The notes: generated by a model from the sequence alone, not told the origin. A stretch of DNA of 64,000 bases from Geomonas sp. Red32 (GCF_023652955.1 NZ_JAKLOY010000003.1:248001-312000); one strand, 5' to 3'; counted from the first letter of the stretch, positions 20,451 to 29,738 are shown. Numbers and translations are program-made.

Positions 20451-21007
20451 TGAACCTACAGCTGCTCCAGGAAATCTACGCGGCCAGGAAGACGAGCATC
20501 ATCCTGCTCCTTTGCCTGGTGCTTCTCAACGCCGGGTTCTACATCTACCTGAGCCAATGGCAAAGGCCGGCTTTGGAGTCGGCCCAGAAGGAATGGTTCG
20601 CCAACCGGGAGGTCCATGCCGACCGCGGTAACGTCTCCTCGGCGGCCGTGTATGCCAAGGCGGTCACCGACCTGGCGCAGGTCCGCAAGCGGCTGATCGC
20701 CCGGGACGATTTTCCCGCCTTCATCGCGCGGCTCTACAGCGTGGCCAAGGGGCGGCACCTGGCGCTGACCTCCATCGCCTACCGTCCCGCTCCCCTCAAG
20801 GAGGATCCCACCATCCTGGCCTATGGCATCACCTTCTCGGTCGCCGGTCCGTACCCGGCGGTGAAGGGGTTCATGAGCGACCTGGCGCGGCTTCCCCAGA
20901 TGGTCACCCTCGATTCCGTCTCGCTTGGTAACGGGAGCCGGACGACCGAAGAGGTGGCGCTCAACATGGCACTCACCGCCTACCTCGACCAGGGAGGGGC
21001 GCGATGA
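20450..21007 (+). CDS. PilO-like inner-membrane assembly protein
   Basis: A 185-residue bitopic protein with a membrane helix at about 17-33 (IILLLCLVLLNAGFYIYL) and a periplasmic domain containing the PilO-type stretch DFPAFIARLYSVAKGRHLALTSIAYRP. PilO pairs with PilN to form the periplasmic part of the alignment complex. It overlaps the PilN-like stop by one base and the next start by four. Confidence 0.82.
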   Translation: MNLQLLQEIYAARKTSIILLLCLVLLNAGFYIYLSQWQRPALESAQKEWFANREVHADRGNVSSAAVYAKAVTDLAQVRKRLIARDDFPAFIARLYSVAKGRHLALTSIAYRPAPLKEDPTILAYGITFSVAGPYPAVKGFMSDLARLPQMVTLDSVSLGNGSRTTEEVALNMALTAYLDQGGAR

Positions 21008-21729
21008 ACCGTCAGAAGCTGATCCTTGCCGTCCTGCTCCTGGTTTTCGGCTGTTCCCTGGTCTACAGCTACGTGAAGTCCCCGAAGCAGCGGTTGGCCA
21101 CCCAGTCCGAGCTCGCCCGTCCTGCCGTGCCGGCCAAACGGGCGCCGGTCCAGGCCAAGACGCGTACCGCGCCCCCGGCACCTGCCAACGTACCTGCGAA
21201 CGCCCCGGCAGGTGCACCGGCGAAGGCACCGTCGAACGCTACGTCGAACGCCGCTTCTGGTGACCTCGTGGTGCGCCTCGACCTTTTGGACCGGGTCCCC
21301 TCTCAGACGGGAGGCTCCCGGCGCAACATCTTCAGCCCGATCTTCAGGGACGAGGCCAAGCTTCCCCCGTTCAAGCCGCTGCCGCCGCTCCCCAAAGCGG
21401 CCAAGCTCCCGCCTCCGCCGATGTTGCTGCCGCAGGTGTTGCCGCCGCAGCCGCCACCGCCGCCTCCCGAGCCGCCGGTGAACGTGGAGCTGGGTAAGTT
21501 CAATTTCGTCGGGTTCCTTAAGAAGAACGGGGACAAGACGGTGTTCCTCTCCAAGAACAACGAGGTTTTCCTGGCCAAGAAGGGGTCGAAGATCGCGGGA
21601 GACTTCATGGTCACCGATATCACCGACGAGTCCCTCACCTTGAAGGCGCTGCCGACCGGAAAAGAGTTAGCCATTCCGCTGGTGGAGAATCGCGCGATGT
21701 TGTTGCGTCACTCCAGAAGGAACCCCTAA
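21004..21729 (+). CDS. PilP/GspC-like linker protein with proline-rich stalk
   Basis: A 241-residue protein with an N-terminal hydrophobic segment that includes a cysteine (VFGCSL), so it could be a lipoprotein or simply anchored. Two Ala/Pro-rich stretches (about 40-80 and 115-160, the second nearly pure proline) lead to a small C-terminal beta domain (FVGFLKKNGDKTVFLSKNNEVFLAKKGS) of the PilP/GspC homology-region type, which in relatives touches the secretin N0 domain. The order PilO-PilP-secretin supports the role of bridging inner and outer membranes. Confidence 0.8.
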   Translation: MNRQKLILAVLLLVFGCSLVYSYVKSPKQRLATQSELARPAVPAKRAPVQAKTRTAPPAPANVPANAPAGAPAKAPSNATSNAASGDLVVRLDLLDRVPSQTGGSRRNIFSPIFRDEAKLPPFKPLPPLPKAAKLPPPPMLLPQVLPPQPPPPPPEPPVNVELGKFNFVGFLKKNGDKTVFLSKNNEVFLAKKGSKIAGDFMVTDITDESLTLKALPTGKELAIPLVENRAMLLRHSRRNP

Positions 21730-21740
21730 GGAGCATCTGC

Positions 21741-24437
21741 ATGCATGTTATGAAACCGATCTGCACCCTTTTGCTGGTGGCGCTGACGCTCACCGGCTGC
21801 ACCGCCGGGCGCTCTGCCTTCAACAAGGGAGAACGGTTGGAGGCCGCGGGAGACCTCGACGGAGCCCTGGTCAAGTACACCGAGGTGGCCACCGCCTACC
21901 CCGAGGTCGGGGAGTATCGGGTGAGGCTGCTCAACACGGTGTCGGCCGCTTCCAAAAAGCACTTCCGCAAGGGGGAGGCGTTCTTCGCCGTCAAGAGCTA
22001 CTCCGAGGCCGTCAAGGAGTACGAGACTGCCTTCGCCATCGATCCGACCTACGTCCAGGCGAGGCTGCAGGCCGAGCTTTCCCAGAAGCTGGCCAACGCC
22101 GCCGTGTACGTGCAGGAGGCGGCCCAGTTCGAGAAGGACCGCAAGCCGCGGGAGGCTATGGTCTCCTACCGCCATGCCCTCGAGTTCGATCCTAACAGCA
22201 GCCAGGCCAAGGAGGGGATCAGCAGGCTCACCAGCCTCAAGCATCATAAGCTGGACGGCTACGAGCTGAACCTGAAATCGACCAAGCCGATTACTCTCAA
22301 GTTCAAGGACGCGAAGCTCAAGGAGATCTTCAACATTCTCTCCCAGCTCTCCGGGATCAACTTCGTGTTCGACGACACCGTAAAGGACGTGAACATCTCC
22401 CTGTTCCTGGAGAATGCCACTTTTCAGCAGGCGATGGAGATCATCACCGGGATGAACAAGCTGGAGAAGAAGGTGCTGAACGAAAGCACCATCATTCTCT
22501 ACCCCCGTACCCCGGACAAGCTGAAGCAGTACGAAGAGCTGTACGTGGAGACCTTCTACCTCAACAAGCTGGAGGCCAAGAAGGCGGTCAACCTCATCCG
22601 CACCATGCTCCAGGTGAAGAAGATCTACGTCAACGACGAGCTTAACGCCCTGGTGATCCGCGACACTCCCGAGGTGATCGCCGTGGCCAGGAAGATCCTC
22701 GAGGCCAACGACGTACCGGACGCCGAGGTGCTTTTGGATGTCGAGGTGTTCGAGCTCTCCAAGCAGGATTCGGAGACCTTCGGGCTGGCACTCTCCAAGT
22801 ACGGGATCTCGGCTGCCGCCTCGCCGCCGGGGAGCACCAGCCTCCTGACCGACTCGCTTTCATCGGTGACCACCACCAGCACTACTTCGACAACTACCCC
22901 GGCCACGCCGTCCAACCTGATCAACTTCTTCGCCTACCGCGGGTACAACGGCTACCTTACCGTCCCCAACGCAACCTTCAACTTCGGCAAGACCCTCTCC
23001 AACGGCGAGACGCTGGCCAATCCGAAGATCAGGGTGAAAAACCGGGAGAAAGCGAAGTTCAACGTCGGTACCAGGGTGCCGATCACCACCACCTCTTCTC
23101 CGTCCGGTGGCGGCGTGAGCGTCAACGTCCAGTACGTCGACGTCGGCGTCAAGGTCAACGCGGAACCGACCATCCAGCTCAACAACGAGGTCTCCATCAA
23201 GCTGGGGGTCGAGGTCAGTACCATCACCGACAAGTCGGTCATCGGTACCGACCAGGCCACTACGGTGGTCACCATCGGTACCAGGAACCTCGACACCGTA
23301 TTGTCGCTCAAGGACGGTGAGACCACCATCATCGGTGGCCTGATCCAGAAGAGCAAGACCGACAGCAAACAGAAGATCTTTTTGCTGGGGGACATCCCCT
23401 TCCTGGGGAGCCTCTTCACCAACACCAACGATTCGGCCGGGAAGTCCGAGATTCTGCTTGCCATCACCCCCAGGATCGTGCGCGGGGTAACCGTGCCGGA
23501 AGGGGACGTGGCGGCCTTCTGGTCCGGCCGCGAGGAAGAGCCTTCTACCAACAAACCGTACTCCTCCTTCGAGGAACCTGACACGCTTCCGGATAGTGCC
23601 GCGCCTGCTGCCGGTGCGAACCTTGCGCCGGGATCGCCGGTCGTATCGGCCACCCCCGTGGCCGCCACGGCGGCAGCCGATACCAACGCCCCCGCCCCTG
23701 GCTCGGGCCCCGGACGCGCCAGGAGAAAACCTGCCTCGATGACAAGGACGGTCAACCCGCCCTCCGCCCAGACGGTCCCCGCCGGTGAGGTGCCCGATAG
23801 CGCAGCGGCTGGCCAGGCGGCTCCCGCGGCCGTTCCGGCAGCCAACGCAGCGGTTCCCGTCCCGGCCCCGGCTCCGGTAGCAGACCCGATGGCAGCTCCG
23901 GTTCCTCCGGCTTCCAGCGCGCCCGTTGCCGTGCCGGTGACACCTCCTTCCCAGGCCGTGCCGGCCCCGGCCCCCGCGGACGCCGTCCCCGCGCCGCCGG
24001 CCGCGAAGGCGGTGGTCCCGGTGTCCAAGCTCTCGCTGGCCCTCGGGGTCCCCGCCACGGTCAACATCAGGGACCGCTTCGAGGTCAAGGTCAACGTCGA
24101 CGGAGCCAAGGATCTGTACAACTCGGTATTCGTCCTCACCTACGACCCGAAACTGCTGGAGCCGGTCAGCCAGGCGGCCGGCCCCTTCCTGAAGAAGGAC
24201 GGGCAGCAGGTCAACTTCCAGTCCTTCGTCCTGAAGTCCAAGGGCGAGCTCTGGATCACCGCCTCCCGGATGACGGCGCCGGGCGGAGTCACCGGAGACG
24301 GTACGCTGGCGATCGCCACCTTCAAGGCCATCGCCAACGGCAAGGCGAATCTCGGCTTTGCCAACACCAACTTCAGCACCAAGCAAGGCGGCGTGATCGC
24401 GGTCACACCGTTCAAGGCGATTGTGGAGGTAAAGTAG
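21741..24437 (+). CDS. gspD: Secretin GspD-type lipoprotein with N-terminal TPRs and C-terminal cohesin domain
   Basis: Outer-membrane pore of the secretion system, 898 residues. It starts with a lipoprotein signal (lipobox LTGC, C20), then TPR-like repeats (about 25-160), secretin N-domains (about 185-330), the secretin barrel (about 350-590, ending with ETTIIGGLIQKSKTD and EILLAITPRIVRG), a long Ala/Pro-rich linker (about 620-770), and a C-terminal cohesin-type beta domain (about 773-898). The TPRs replace a separate pilotin/PilF-type helper. AAGGAG at 21728-21733 supports the ATG at 21741 over one at 21750. A cohesin module on a secretin is unusual; it could bind a dockerin-bearing client or retain substrate at the surface. 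Confidence 0.92.
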   Translation: MHVMKPICTLLLVALTLTGCTAGRSAFNKGERLEAAGDLDGALVKYTEVATAYPEVGEYRVRLLNTVSAASKKHFRKGEAFFAVKSYSEAVKEYETAFAIDPTYVQARLQAELSQKLANAAVYVQEAAQFEKDRKPREAMVSYRHALEFDPNSSQAKEGISRLTSLKHHKLDGYELNLKSTKPITLKFKDAKLKEIFNILSQLSGINFVFDDTVKDVNISLFLENATFQQAMEIITGMNKLEKKVLNESTIILYPRTPDKLKQYEELYVETFYLNKLEAKKAVNLIRTMLQVKKIYVNDELNALVIRDTPEVIAVARKILEANDVPDAEVLLDVEVFELSKQDSETFGLALSKYGISAAASPPGSTSLLTDSLSSVTTTSTTSTTTPATPSNLINFFAYRGYNGYLTVPNATFNFGKTLSNGETLANPKIRVKNREKAKFNVGTRVPITTTSSPSGGGVSVNVQYVDVGVKVNAEPTIQLNNEVSIKLGVEVSTITDKSVIGTDQATTVVTIGTRNLDTVLSLKDGETTIIGGLIQKSKTDSKQKIFLLGDIPFLGSLFTNTNDSAGKSEILLAITPRIVRGVTVPEGDVAAFWSGREEEPSTNKPYSSFEEPDTLPDSAAPAAGANLAPGSPVVSATPVAATAAADTNAPAPGSGPGRARRKPASMTRTVNPPSAQTVPAGEVPDSAAAGQAAPAAVPAANAAVPVPAPAPVADPMAAPVPPASSAPVAVPVTPPSQAVPAPAPADAVPAPPAAKAVVPVSKLSLALGVPATVNIRDRFEVKVNVDGAKDLYNSVFVLTYDPKLLEPVSQAAGPFLKKDGQQVNFQSFVLKSKGELWITASRMTAPGGVTGDGTLAIATFKAIANGKANLGFANTNFSTKQGGVIAVTPFKAIVEVK

Positions 24438-24455
24438 CATCCATCGGCTACTACC

Positions 24456-24944
24456 ATGCTGACCATCCTTAGAAATAACCGCGGGCTAACCCTCATCGAG
24501 CTGGTGGTGACCGCCATCATCCTGTCGCTGCTTGCCTCCCTGGTCGTCCCTTCGGCGCGCCTCACCATCAAGCGGACCAAGGAGATCGAGCTCAGGCGCA
24601 ACCTGCGCGAGGTCAGGGACGCCCTCGACGCGTACAAGAAGTACCGCGACCAGGCCGTGCTCGAGAAAAAGATCACCTCAAGCCCCGACGAGTCCGGCTA
24701 CCCGAAGACCCTCCAGCTGCTGGTGGACGGGGACGACTTCGGCGGTCTGCTCCCCAAGAAAAAGTTTCTGCGCAGGATTCCGCGGGATCCCTTCTATCCG
24801 GTGAAGGGTGACGAGATCCCCTGGCGGATGCGCTCATACTCGGACGACCCGGACAGCAGGATCTGGGGCGGCCAGGACGTCTTCGACGTCTCCTCCCAAA
24901 GCGAAGAGACCGCCATCGACGGCACCAAATACAAGGACTGGTGA
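24456..24944 (+). CDS. Type II secretion pseudopilin (GspG-like), first copy
   Basis: A 162-residue pseudopilin. The class III signal MLTILRNNRG is followed by LTLIELVVTAIILSLLASLVV; prepilin peptidase would cut after G10, leaving the conserved E5 of the mature protein. A long amphipathic helix and a C-terminal domain with a GspG-like DPFYPVKGDEIPWRMRSYSDDPDS calcium-loop region follow. It starts 18 bases after the secretin stop. No prepilin peptidase gene is in the window. Confidence 0.88.
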   Translation: MLTILRNNRGLTLIELVVTAIILSLLASLVVPSARLTIKRTKEIELRRNLREVRDALDAYKKYRDQAVLEKKITSSPDESGYPKTLQLLVDGDDFGGLLPKKKFLRRIPRDPFYPVKGDEIPWRMRSYSDDPDSRIWGGQDVFDVSSQSEETAIDGTKYKDW

Positions 24945-24945
24945 C

Positions 24946-25362
24946 ATGCTGAAACGCCTTACGAGACTGGTCAGGACGCAACGGGGGTTCACCATGATCG
25001 AACTGATGATCGTGATCTCCATCATCGGCATCCTGGCCGCCATTGCGGCCCCCAACTATCAGTGGGGGATCGTCCGGGCACGGGAGTCCGTGCTGCGCGA
25101 GGACCTCTACATGATGCGTTCCGCCATCGATCAGTTCGCCGCCGATCAGGGGCGTTACCCCGACTCGCTCCAGGAGATGGCCGATAACAAGAACCAGTAC
25201 ATAAAGAGCGTCCCCAAGGACCCTTTCACCCGCAAGGACGACTGGACCACCGACCCCCCTCCGCCGCCTGCCGAAGGGCAGGAGGTCAAGGGTAACGTCT
25301 ACGATATTCACAGCCGTTCCGAGGTGGTCGGCTCCGACGGGATCCCTTACAGCAAGTGGTAG
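24946..25362 (+). CDS. Type II secretion major-pseudopilin-like protein (GspG family), second copy
   Basis: A 138-residue pseudopilin beginning one base after the previous stop. The signal MLKRLTRLVRTQRG precedes FTMIELMIVISIIGILAAIAAPNY, with the +5 glutamate. C-terminal DPFTRKDDWTTDPPPPPAEGQ and DIHSRSEVVGSDG resemble the GspG calcium-site region. Longer starts fall inside the upstream gene and were rejected. In Geobacter sulfurreducens a comparable pseudopilin (OxpG) was linked to secretion of a multicopper oxidase; correspondence here is inferred from gene order. Confidence 0.88.
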   Translation: MLKRLTRLVRTQRGFTMIELMIVISIIGILAAIAAPNYQWGIVRARESVLREDLYMMRSAIDQFAADQGRYPDSLQEMADNKNQYIKSVPKDPFTRKDDWTTDPPPPPAEGQEVKGNVYDIHSRSEVVGSDGIPYSKW

Positions 25363-25404
25363 CCTTCCGGCTGCCAAGCGTCATCGCCACGAGGCCTGAT
25401 TCAG

Positions 25405-26112
25405 ATGATTCAACTGCACAATGTTTCGATGTCCTACCAAGGTGACGCCCCGGCGCTCAACGACATCACACTCAAGATCCCCAAAGGGGATTTTGTTTTT
25501 TTGACGGGGCAGTCCGGGGCCGGCAAATCGACCCTCTTGAAGCTCATCTACGCCGAGCTCTCTCCCACCCGGGGACAGGTGCTGATCGACGGACAGAACC
25601 TGACCCGTCTCTCCCGCTCGCAGATCCCCCTTTTGCGCCGCAACATCGGCGTGGTCTTCCAGGACTACAAGCTCCTCCCCAACCGCACGGTACTGGAGAA
25701 CGTGGCCATCACCCTCGAGGTGCTCGGGTGGGGTAAGCGCGACATCGGGAGGAAGGTATTCCACATGCTGAAGCAGCTCGGGATCGAGGACAAGGTGAAC
25801 GCCACTCCCTTGAAGCTCTCCGGCGGCCAGCAGCAGCGGGTGGCGCTCGCCCGTGCCCTGGTCAACGACCCGAAGATCCTGATCGCCGACGAGCCGACCG
25901 GGAACCTGGACGACGAGAACAAGGAGCAGATCCTCGAGATCTTCAAGGAAGCCAACATCCGCGGCACCACCGTGGTGGTCGCCACCCACGACCGGCGGGT
26001 GATCACCAACTCCCACCGCCGGGTGATCCGGCTGGAAAAGGGGAGGGTGATCGAGGACGGCGGCGCGGCTCCCGAGCACGCTGCCATTGGGGAGGACGGC
26101 TATGAGCAATAA
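25405..26112 (+). CDS. ftsE: Cell-division ABC transporter ATP-binding protein FtsE
   Basis: ATPase of the FtsEX complex, which uses ATP to drive septal peptidoglycan hydrolysis rather than transport. The 235 residues carry Walker A GQSGAGKS (35-42), the ABC signature LSGGQQQRVALARAL and Walker B ILIADEPTGNLD. It lies 42 bases after the second pseudopilin with no terminator seen, so it may share that transcript. It overlaps ftsX by 11 bases. Confidence 0.95.
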   Translation: MIQLHNVSMSYQGDAPALNDITLKIPKGDFVFLTGQSGAGKSTLLKLIYAELSPTRGQVLIDGQNLTRLSRSQIPLLRRNIGVVFQDYKLLPNRTVLENVAITLEVLGWGKRDIGRKVFHMLKQLGIEDKVNATPLKLSGGQQQRVALARALVNDPKILIADEPTGNLDDENKEQILEIFKEANIRGTTVVVATHDRRVITNSHRRVIRLEKGRVIEDGGAAPEHAAIGEDGYEQ

Positions 26113-27049
26113 GGCGAAGCACGCGGTGCGTCCCAAGCTCGAGCAGGAGGGGTTCTTCGGCCGGTTCTCTTACTTCTCTTCGCGCGCGCTGGCGAACCTC
26201 AGGCAGAACACCTTCGTGAGCGTGGTCACCGTCGGCACCATCGCGCTGGCGCTCTTGATCGCCTCGCTTTTTCTCCTGGTGTACGTGAACCTCGATCACA
26301 TGGCGCAGGGGTGGAGCGACAAGGTCCAGGTGACGGTCTACTTCGACAAGGAACCGGCCCCGCTGGCGGTCACCGCCCTCAAGGGGAGGATCATGAACAT
26401 CCCCGGGGCCTCCAAGGTTGTCTTCGTCTCCCAGCAGGAGGCCGAGAAGAGGCTGCGCGCCCGTCTGAAGGGGCAGGAATCGCTTCTCGAGGGGGTGACG
26501 GCGGACGTCCTCCCCGCCTCGATGGAGATCAGCCTCGACCGCTCGAACCGCGACACTGCACAGGTGGCCTCCTTCGTCTCCGCGCTCAAGAAGATCGACG
26601 GGATCGGCGAGGTGCAGTACGGCGAGGAGTGGGTCAAGCGCTTCAACTCCTTCATGAACCTGTTCCGGCTGATGGGAATGCTCCTCGGGAGCTTCCTGGC
26701 GGTCACCGTGCTCTTCATCGTCTCCAATACCATCAAGCTGACCATCTACGCCCGCAAGGACGAACTTGAGGTGCTCGGCCTGGTCGGTGCCACCCGGTTC
26801 TTTATCAAGGCCCCCTTCCTCATCGAGGGGATCCTGCAGGGGGCGCTGGGAGCGGTGCTCTCGGTGGTGGCGCTTTTGGTCTGCTACTACACCTTCCTGA
26901 AAAACGCCGGCAATTTCCTGGGGGTCAACCCCGCCTCGGCCGGACTGTCGTTTCTGCCGCCAGCTCACCTGGCAGGCATCCTCCTGGGGGGCGTGCTGCT
27001 CGGATTCATCGGGAGCGCAACTTCCCTCAGAAGGTTCGTGAACGTCTAG
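26102..27049 (+). CDS. ftsX: Cell-division membrane protein FtsX
   Basis: Membrane partner of FtsE, 315 residues with four helices: one near the N-terminus (about 40-62), then a periplasmic domain, then three in the C-terminal half, the usual FtsX topology. The ATG at 26102 has GGGGAGGA at 26089-26096; a TTG at 26087 is an alternative with poorer support. It is immediately followed (one base) by the EnvC-like gene, the expected periplasmic partner of FtsX. Confidence 0.94.
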   Translation: MSNKAKHAVRPKLEQEGFFGRFSYFSSRALANLRQNTFVSVVTVGTIALALLIASLFLLVYVNLDHMAQGWSDKVQVTVYFDKEPAPLAVTALKGRIMNIPGASKVVFVSQQEAEKRLRARLKGQESLLEGVTADVLPASMEISLDRSNRDTAQVASFVSALKKIDGIGEVQYGEEWVKRFNSFMNLFRLMGMLLGSFLAVTVLFIVSNTIKLTIYARKDELEVLGLVGATRFFIKAPFLIEGILQGALGAVLSVVALLVCYYTFLKNAGNFLGVNPASAGLSFLPPAHLAGILLGGVLLGFIGSATSLRRFVNV

Positions 27050-27050
27050 C

Positions 27051-28256
27051 ATGAGAATCAACGCAGCCATAATCGTCCTGCTCTTACTTGTGCCGTCGCT
27101 GTCGCTTGCGGGGGTGCGCGAGGACCTTCAGGGGGTCAAAAAGCAGATCAAGGAGAAGAACGCCCTTTTGTCGAAGACCAAGAAGGTTGAGACACAGGTC
27201 AGCGGGGAGCTCCAGCAGATCCAGAAGTCCCTGGCCGACAAGCAGGCGAGCCTCGTTAACCTCGGACGCGATCTTGCCGTGGTCGAGAAGGGGGTCGGCA
27301 AGACCATGCAGGAGATCGAGCGAGAGCGCCAGGAAGCCGAGAAAAAGCGCCAGCAGATCAACCGCCGGGTTGCCGCCCTTTACAAGGGGGGGGACACCGG
27401 GAACCTGCGGGTCTTCTTCTCCTCGGAATCTTTTCCCCAGATGAGCGAGAACCTCAAGTACCTGCGGAGTGTCCTGGAAAACGACAAGAAGCTCTTCGCC
27501 CAGTACAACGAGAACCTGGACCGCTTGCGCGGGCTGAAGCAGCGTCTGGAGCAGGAGGCCGCCCGCAAGGAGGGTATCCGCCAGTCGATGGAGGCCAAGA
27601 AGCGGGAGATCGAGGAGGAGAAGCAGAAAAAAGCCGAATACCTCGCCAAAGTCCGCAAGGACAAGCAGGGGTACGTGGCCTCGATCAAGGATCTTCAGGC
27701 CAACGCCCGCAGGCTTCAGACCATGTTCGCGAAGCTCGAGGCGAGGAACCGAAAGGCGCTTGAAGCACGCAATCGAAAGGGGTATAGTTCCAGGGCTCAT
27801 GGCAAGGGGGAGCAGGCCAACCTGCTGCCGGCACCGCCGCCGGTTCCCGACCATGGGATGGGGAGCCAGCGGGGGAGACTCTCCATGCCAGTCAAAGGGA
27901 CCATTGTCGATCGCTTCGGCAGGCATAAATCTCCCGAGTTCAACTCTTTTACTGTCAGTAATGGCATTTCGGTGGCTGCCCCCGCAGGAACACCCATCCG
28001 CGCTGTGTATGACGGCGAAGTGATTTTTGCCAACTATTTCAAAGGGTATGGTAATATGGTTATCGTTGACCACGGGGGAGGCTTTTTCAGTCTCTACGCC
28101 CACGCTTCCTCAGTGGCCAAAAAGGTGGGGTCCAAGGTGGCCAGAAACGATGTCCTGGCTAGCGTAGGGGATGTCGACTCGGCAAAGGGCCCCATGCTCT
28201 ATTTCGAGATCAGATATCAGGGAAAGCCGGTCGATCCGTCGCCCTGGTTCAGATGA
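27051..28256 (+). CDS. envC: EnvC-like murein hydrolase activator with degenerate LytM (M23) domain
   Basis: Exported protein of 401 residues: signal peptide (MRINAAIIVLLLLVPSLSLA), a long coiled coil (about 25-240), and a C-terminal LytM/M23 domain (about 285-401). In active M23 enzymes zinc is held by HxxxD and HxH; here the first site reads SNGIS and the second MLYFE, so most zinc ligands are gone, although the YAHAS histidine remains. This matches EnvC, whose inactive LytM domain activates amidases under FtsEX control, and it sits directly after ftsEX. The amidase it would activate is not in the window. Confidence 0.88.
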   Translation: MRINAAIIVLLLLVPSLSLAGVREDLQGVKKQIKEKNALLSKTKKVETQVSGELQQIQKSLADKQASLVNLGRDLAVVEKGVGKTMQEIERERQEAEKKRQQINRRVAALYKGGDTGNLRVFFSSESFPQMSENLKYLRSVLENDKKLFAQYNENLDRLRGLKQRLEQEAARKEGIRQSMEAKKREIEEEKQKKAEYLAKVRKDKQGYVASIKDLQANARRLQTMFAKLEARNRKALEARNRKGYSSRAHGKGEQANLLPAPPPVPDHGMGSQRGRLSMPVKGTIVDRFGRHKSPEFNSFTVSNGISVAAPAGTPIRAVYDGEVIFANYFKGYGNMVIVDHGGGFFSLYAHASSVAKKVGSKVARNDVLASVGDVDSAKGPMLYFEIRYQGKPVDPSPWFR

Positions 28257-28290
28257 CAGTCTAGGACAAGCAACCTATAAGGGAGGCAGA

Positions 28291-29619
28291 ATGTTCAAGG
28301 GCAGTAAATTCAAGAAGGTGACTGTGTTTGTCACCACCGTTTCCCTGCTTACGCTGGCCATCGCTTTCGGGGTTCAGCGCAGATGTGCGGCCCAAGGTGG
28401 CGGCAACGATTACGAGTCGATCGAGCTCTTTACCGATGTATTGGCCATCGTCAAGAAGAGTTACGTGGAAGAGGTGGATACCAAGAAGCTCATCTACGGG
28501 GCCATCAACGGCATGCTCACGTCCCTCGACCCCCACAGCTCCTTCATGCCTCCCGAAACCTACAAGGAGATGAAGATCGACACCAAGGGTGCCTTCGGCG
28601 GTCTCGGTATCGAGATCACCGTGAAGGACGGTATCCTCACCGTCATCTCCCCGATCGAGGACACCCCCGCCTACAAGGCCGGCATCAAGGCCGGTGACCA
28701 GATCCTCAAGATCGACGACAAGTTCACCAAGGACCTGACCATCACCGATGCGGTGAAAAGGATGCGCGGCGTCAAGGGAACCAAGGTCACCCTGACCATC
28801 ATGCGCGAAGGGTTCGAGAAGACCAAGGAGTTCACTCTCGAGCGCGACATCATCCAGGTCAAGAGCGTCAAGTACAAGGTGCTCGACGACGGCTACGGCT
28901 ACGTCAGGATCTCCCAGTTCCAGGAGAAGACCGACGATGACCTCGAGAAGGCGCTCAAGGCGCTGCAGCCGGACAACAAAAAACTCAAGGGGCTGGTGCT
29001 CGACTTGAGGAACGACCCCGGTGGGCTCCTCGACCAGGCGGTCCGCGTCTGCGAGCACTTCATCGACGAAGGGAAGCTGATCGTCTACACCGAAGGGCGC
29101 GAGAAGGATTCCCAGATGCGCTTCACCTCGAGAAAAGGTGGCAAGGAGTCCGGCTACCCGATCGTGGTGCTGATCAACTCCGGTTCGGCCTCGGCCTCCG
29201 AGATCGTGGCTGGCTGCCTGCAGGATCACAAGCGTGCGGTGGTCATGGGGACCCAGAGCTTCGGCAAGGGTAGCGTCCAGACCATCATCCCGCTCTCCGA
29301 CAACTCGGGCTTACGGCTCACCACCGCCCGTTACTTCACCCCGAGCGGACGCTCCATCCAGGCGAAGGGGATCACCCCGGACATCGTGGCCGAGAAGGTT
29401 GAGATCGCCGCCACCCCCGAGAAGAAGGACGGGATGCACATCAGGGAGAAGGACCTCGAGAACCACTTCGAGAATGACAGTAAGGACGCCGCCGACAAGA
29501 AAGCGGCTCCGGCTCCCTACAAGACCGACGAGCAGATCAAGGGCGACTCCCAGATCCTGCGCGCGCTCGATCTCCTCAAAGGGTGGGACATCCTCAAGAC
29601 CATGGGGAAACTCTCCTGA
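28291..29619 (+). CDS. ctpA: Carboxy-terminal processing protease, S41 family
   Basis: Periplasmic serine protease of 442 residues: an N-terminal signal or anchor (about 10-27), a PDZ domain (about 95-180, with the GFGGLGIEI-type carboxylate-binding turn as AFGGLGIEI), and the S41 domain with the catalytic serine in GSASASEIVAG and lysine in QSFGKGSVQTI. Such proteases trim tails of periplasmic proteins or tune peptidoglycan hydrolases. The ATG at 28291 has GGGAGG just upstream; an earlier start inside the EnvC-like gene was rejected. It is followed by a strong terminator. Confidence 0.95.
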   Translation: MFKGSKFKKVTVFVTTVSLLTLAIAFGVQRRCAAQGGGNDYESIELFTDVLAIVKKSYVEEVDTKKLIYGAINGMLTSLDPHSSFMPPETYKEMKIDTKGAFGGLGIEITVKDGILTVISPIEDTPAYKAGIKAGDQILKIDDKFTKDLTITDAVKRMRGVKGTKVTLTIMREGFEKTKEFTLERDIIQVKSVKYKVLDDGYGYVRISQFQEKTDDDLEKALKALQPDNKKLKGLVLDLRNDPGGLLDQAVRVCEHFIDEGKLIVYTEGREKDSQMRFTSRKGGKESGYPIVVLINSGSASASEIVAGCLQDHKRAVVMGTQSFGKGSVQTIIPLSDNSGLRLTTARYFTPSGRSIQAKGITPDIVAEKVEIAATPEKKDGMHIREKDLENHFENDSKDAADKKAAPAPYKTDEQIKGDSQILRALDLLKGWDILKTMGKLS

Positions 29620-29646
29620 CCGTGAGGTAACAACTGGCTAAAAGAA

Positions 29647-29683
29647 AACGGAAGGGATGCTCGTTCTCCCTTCCGTTTTTTTA
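29647..29683 (+). terminator. Intrinsic terminator after ctpA
   Basis: A perfect 11-bp stem, AACGGAAGGGA (29647-29657) with TCCCTTCCGTT (29667-29677), a 9-base loop and seven T at 29676-29682. It ends the ftsEX-envC-ctpA unit. Confidence 0.9.
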
Positions 29684-29738
29684 TGCTCTTTGCAGGCACG
29701 CACCGGCTTCCCCTGTGCCGTGTCCATCCTCAATCGTC

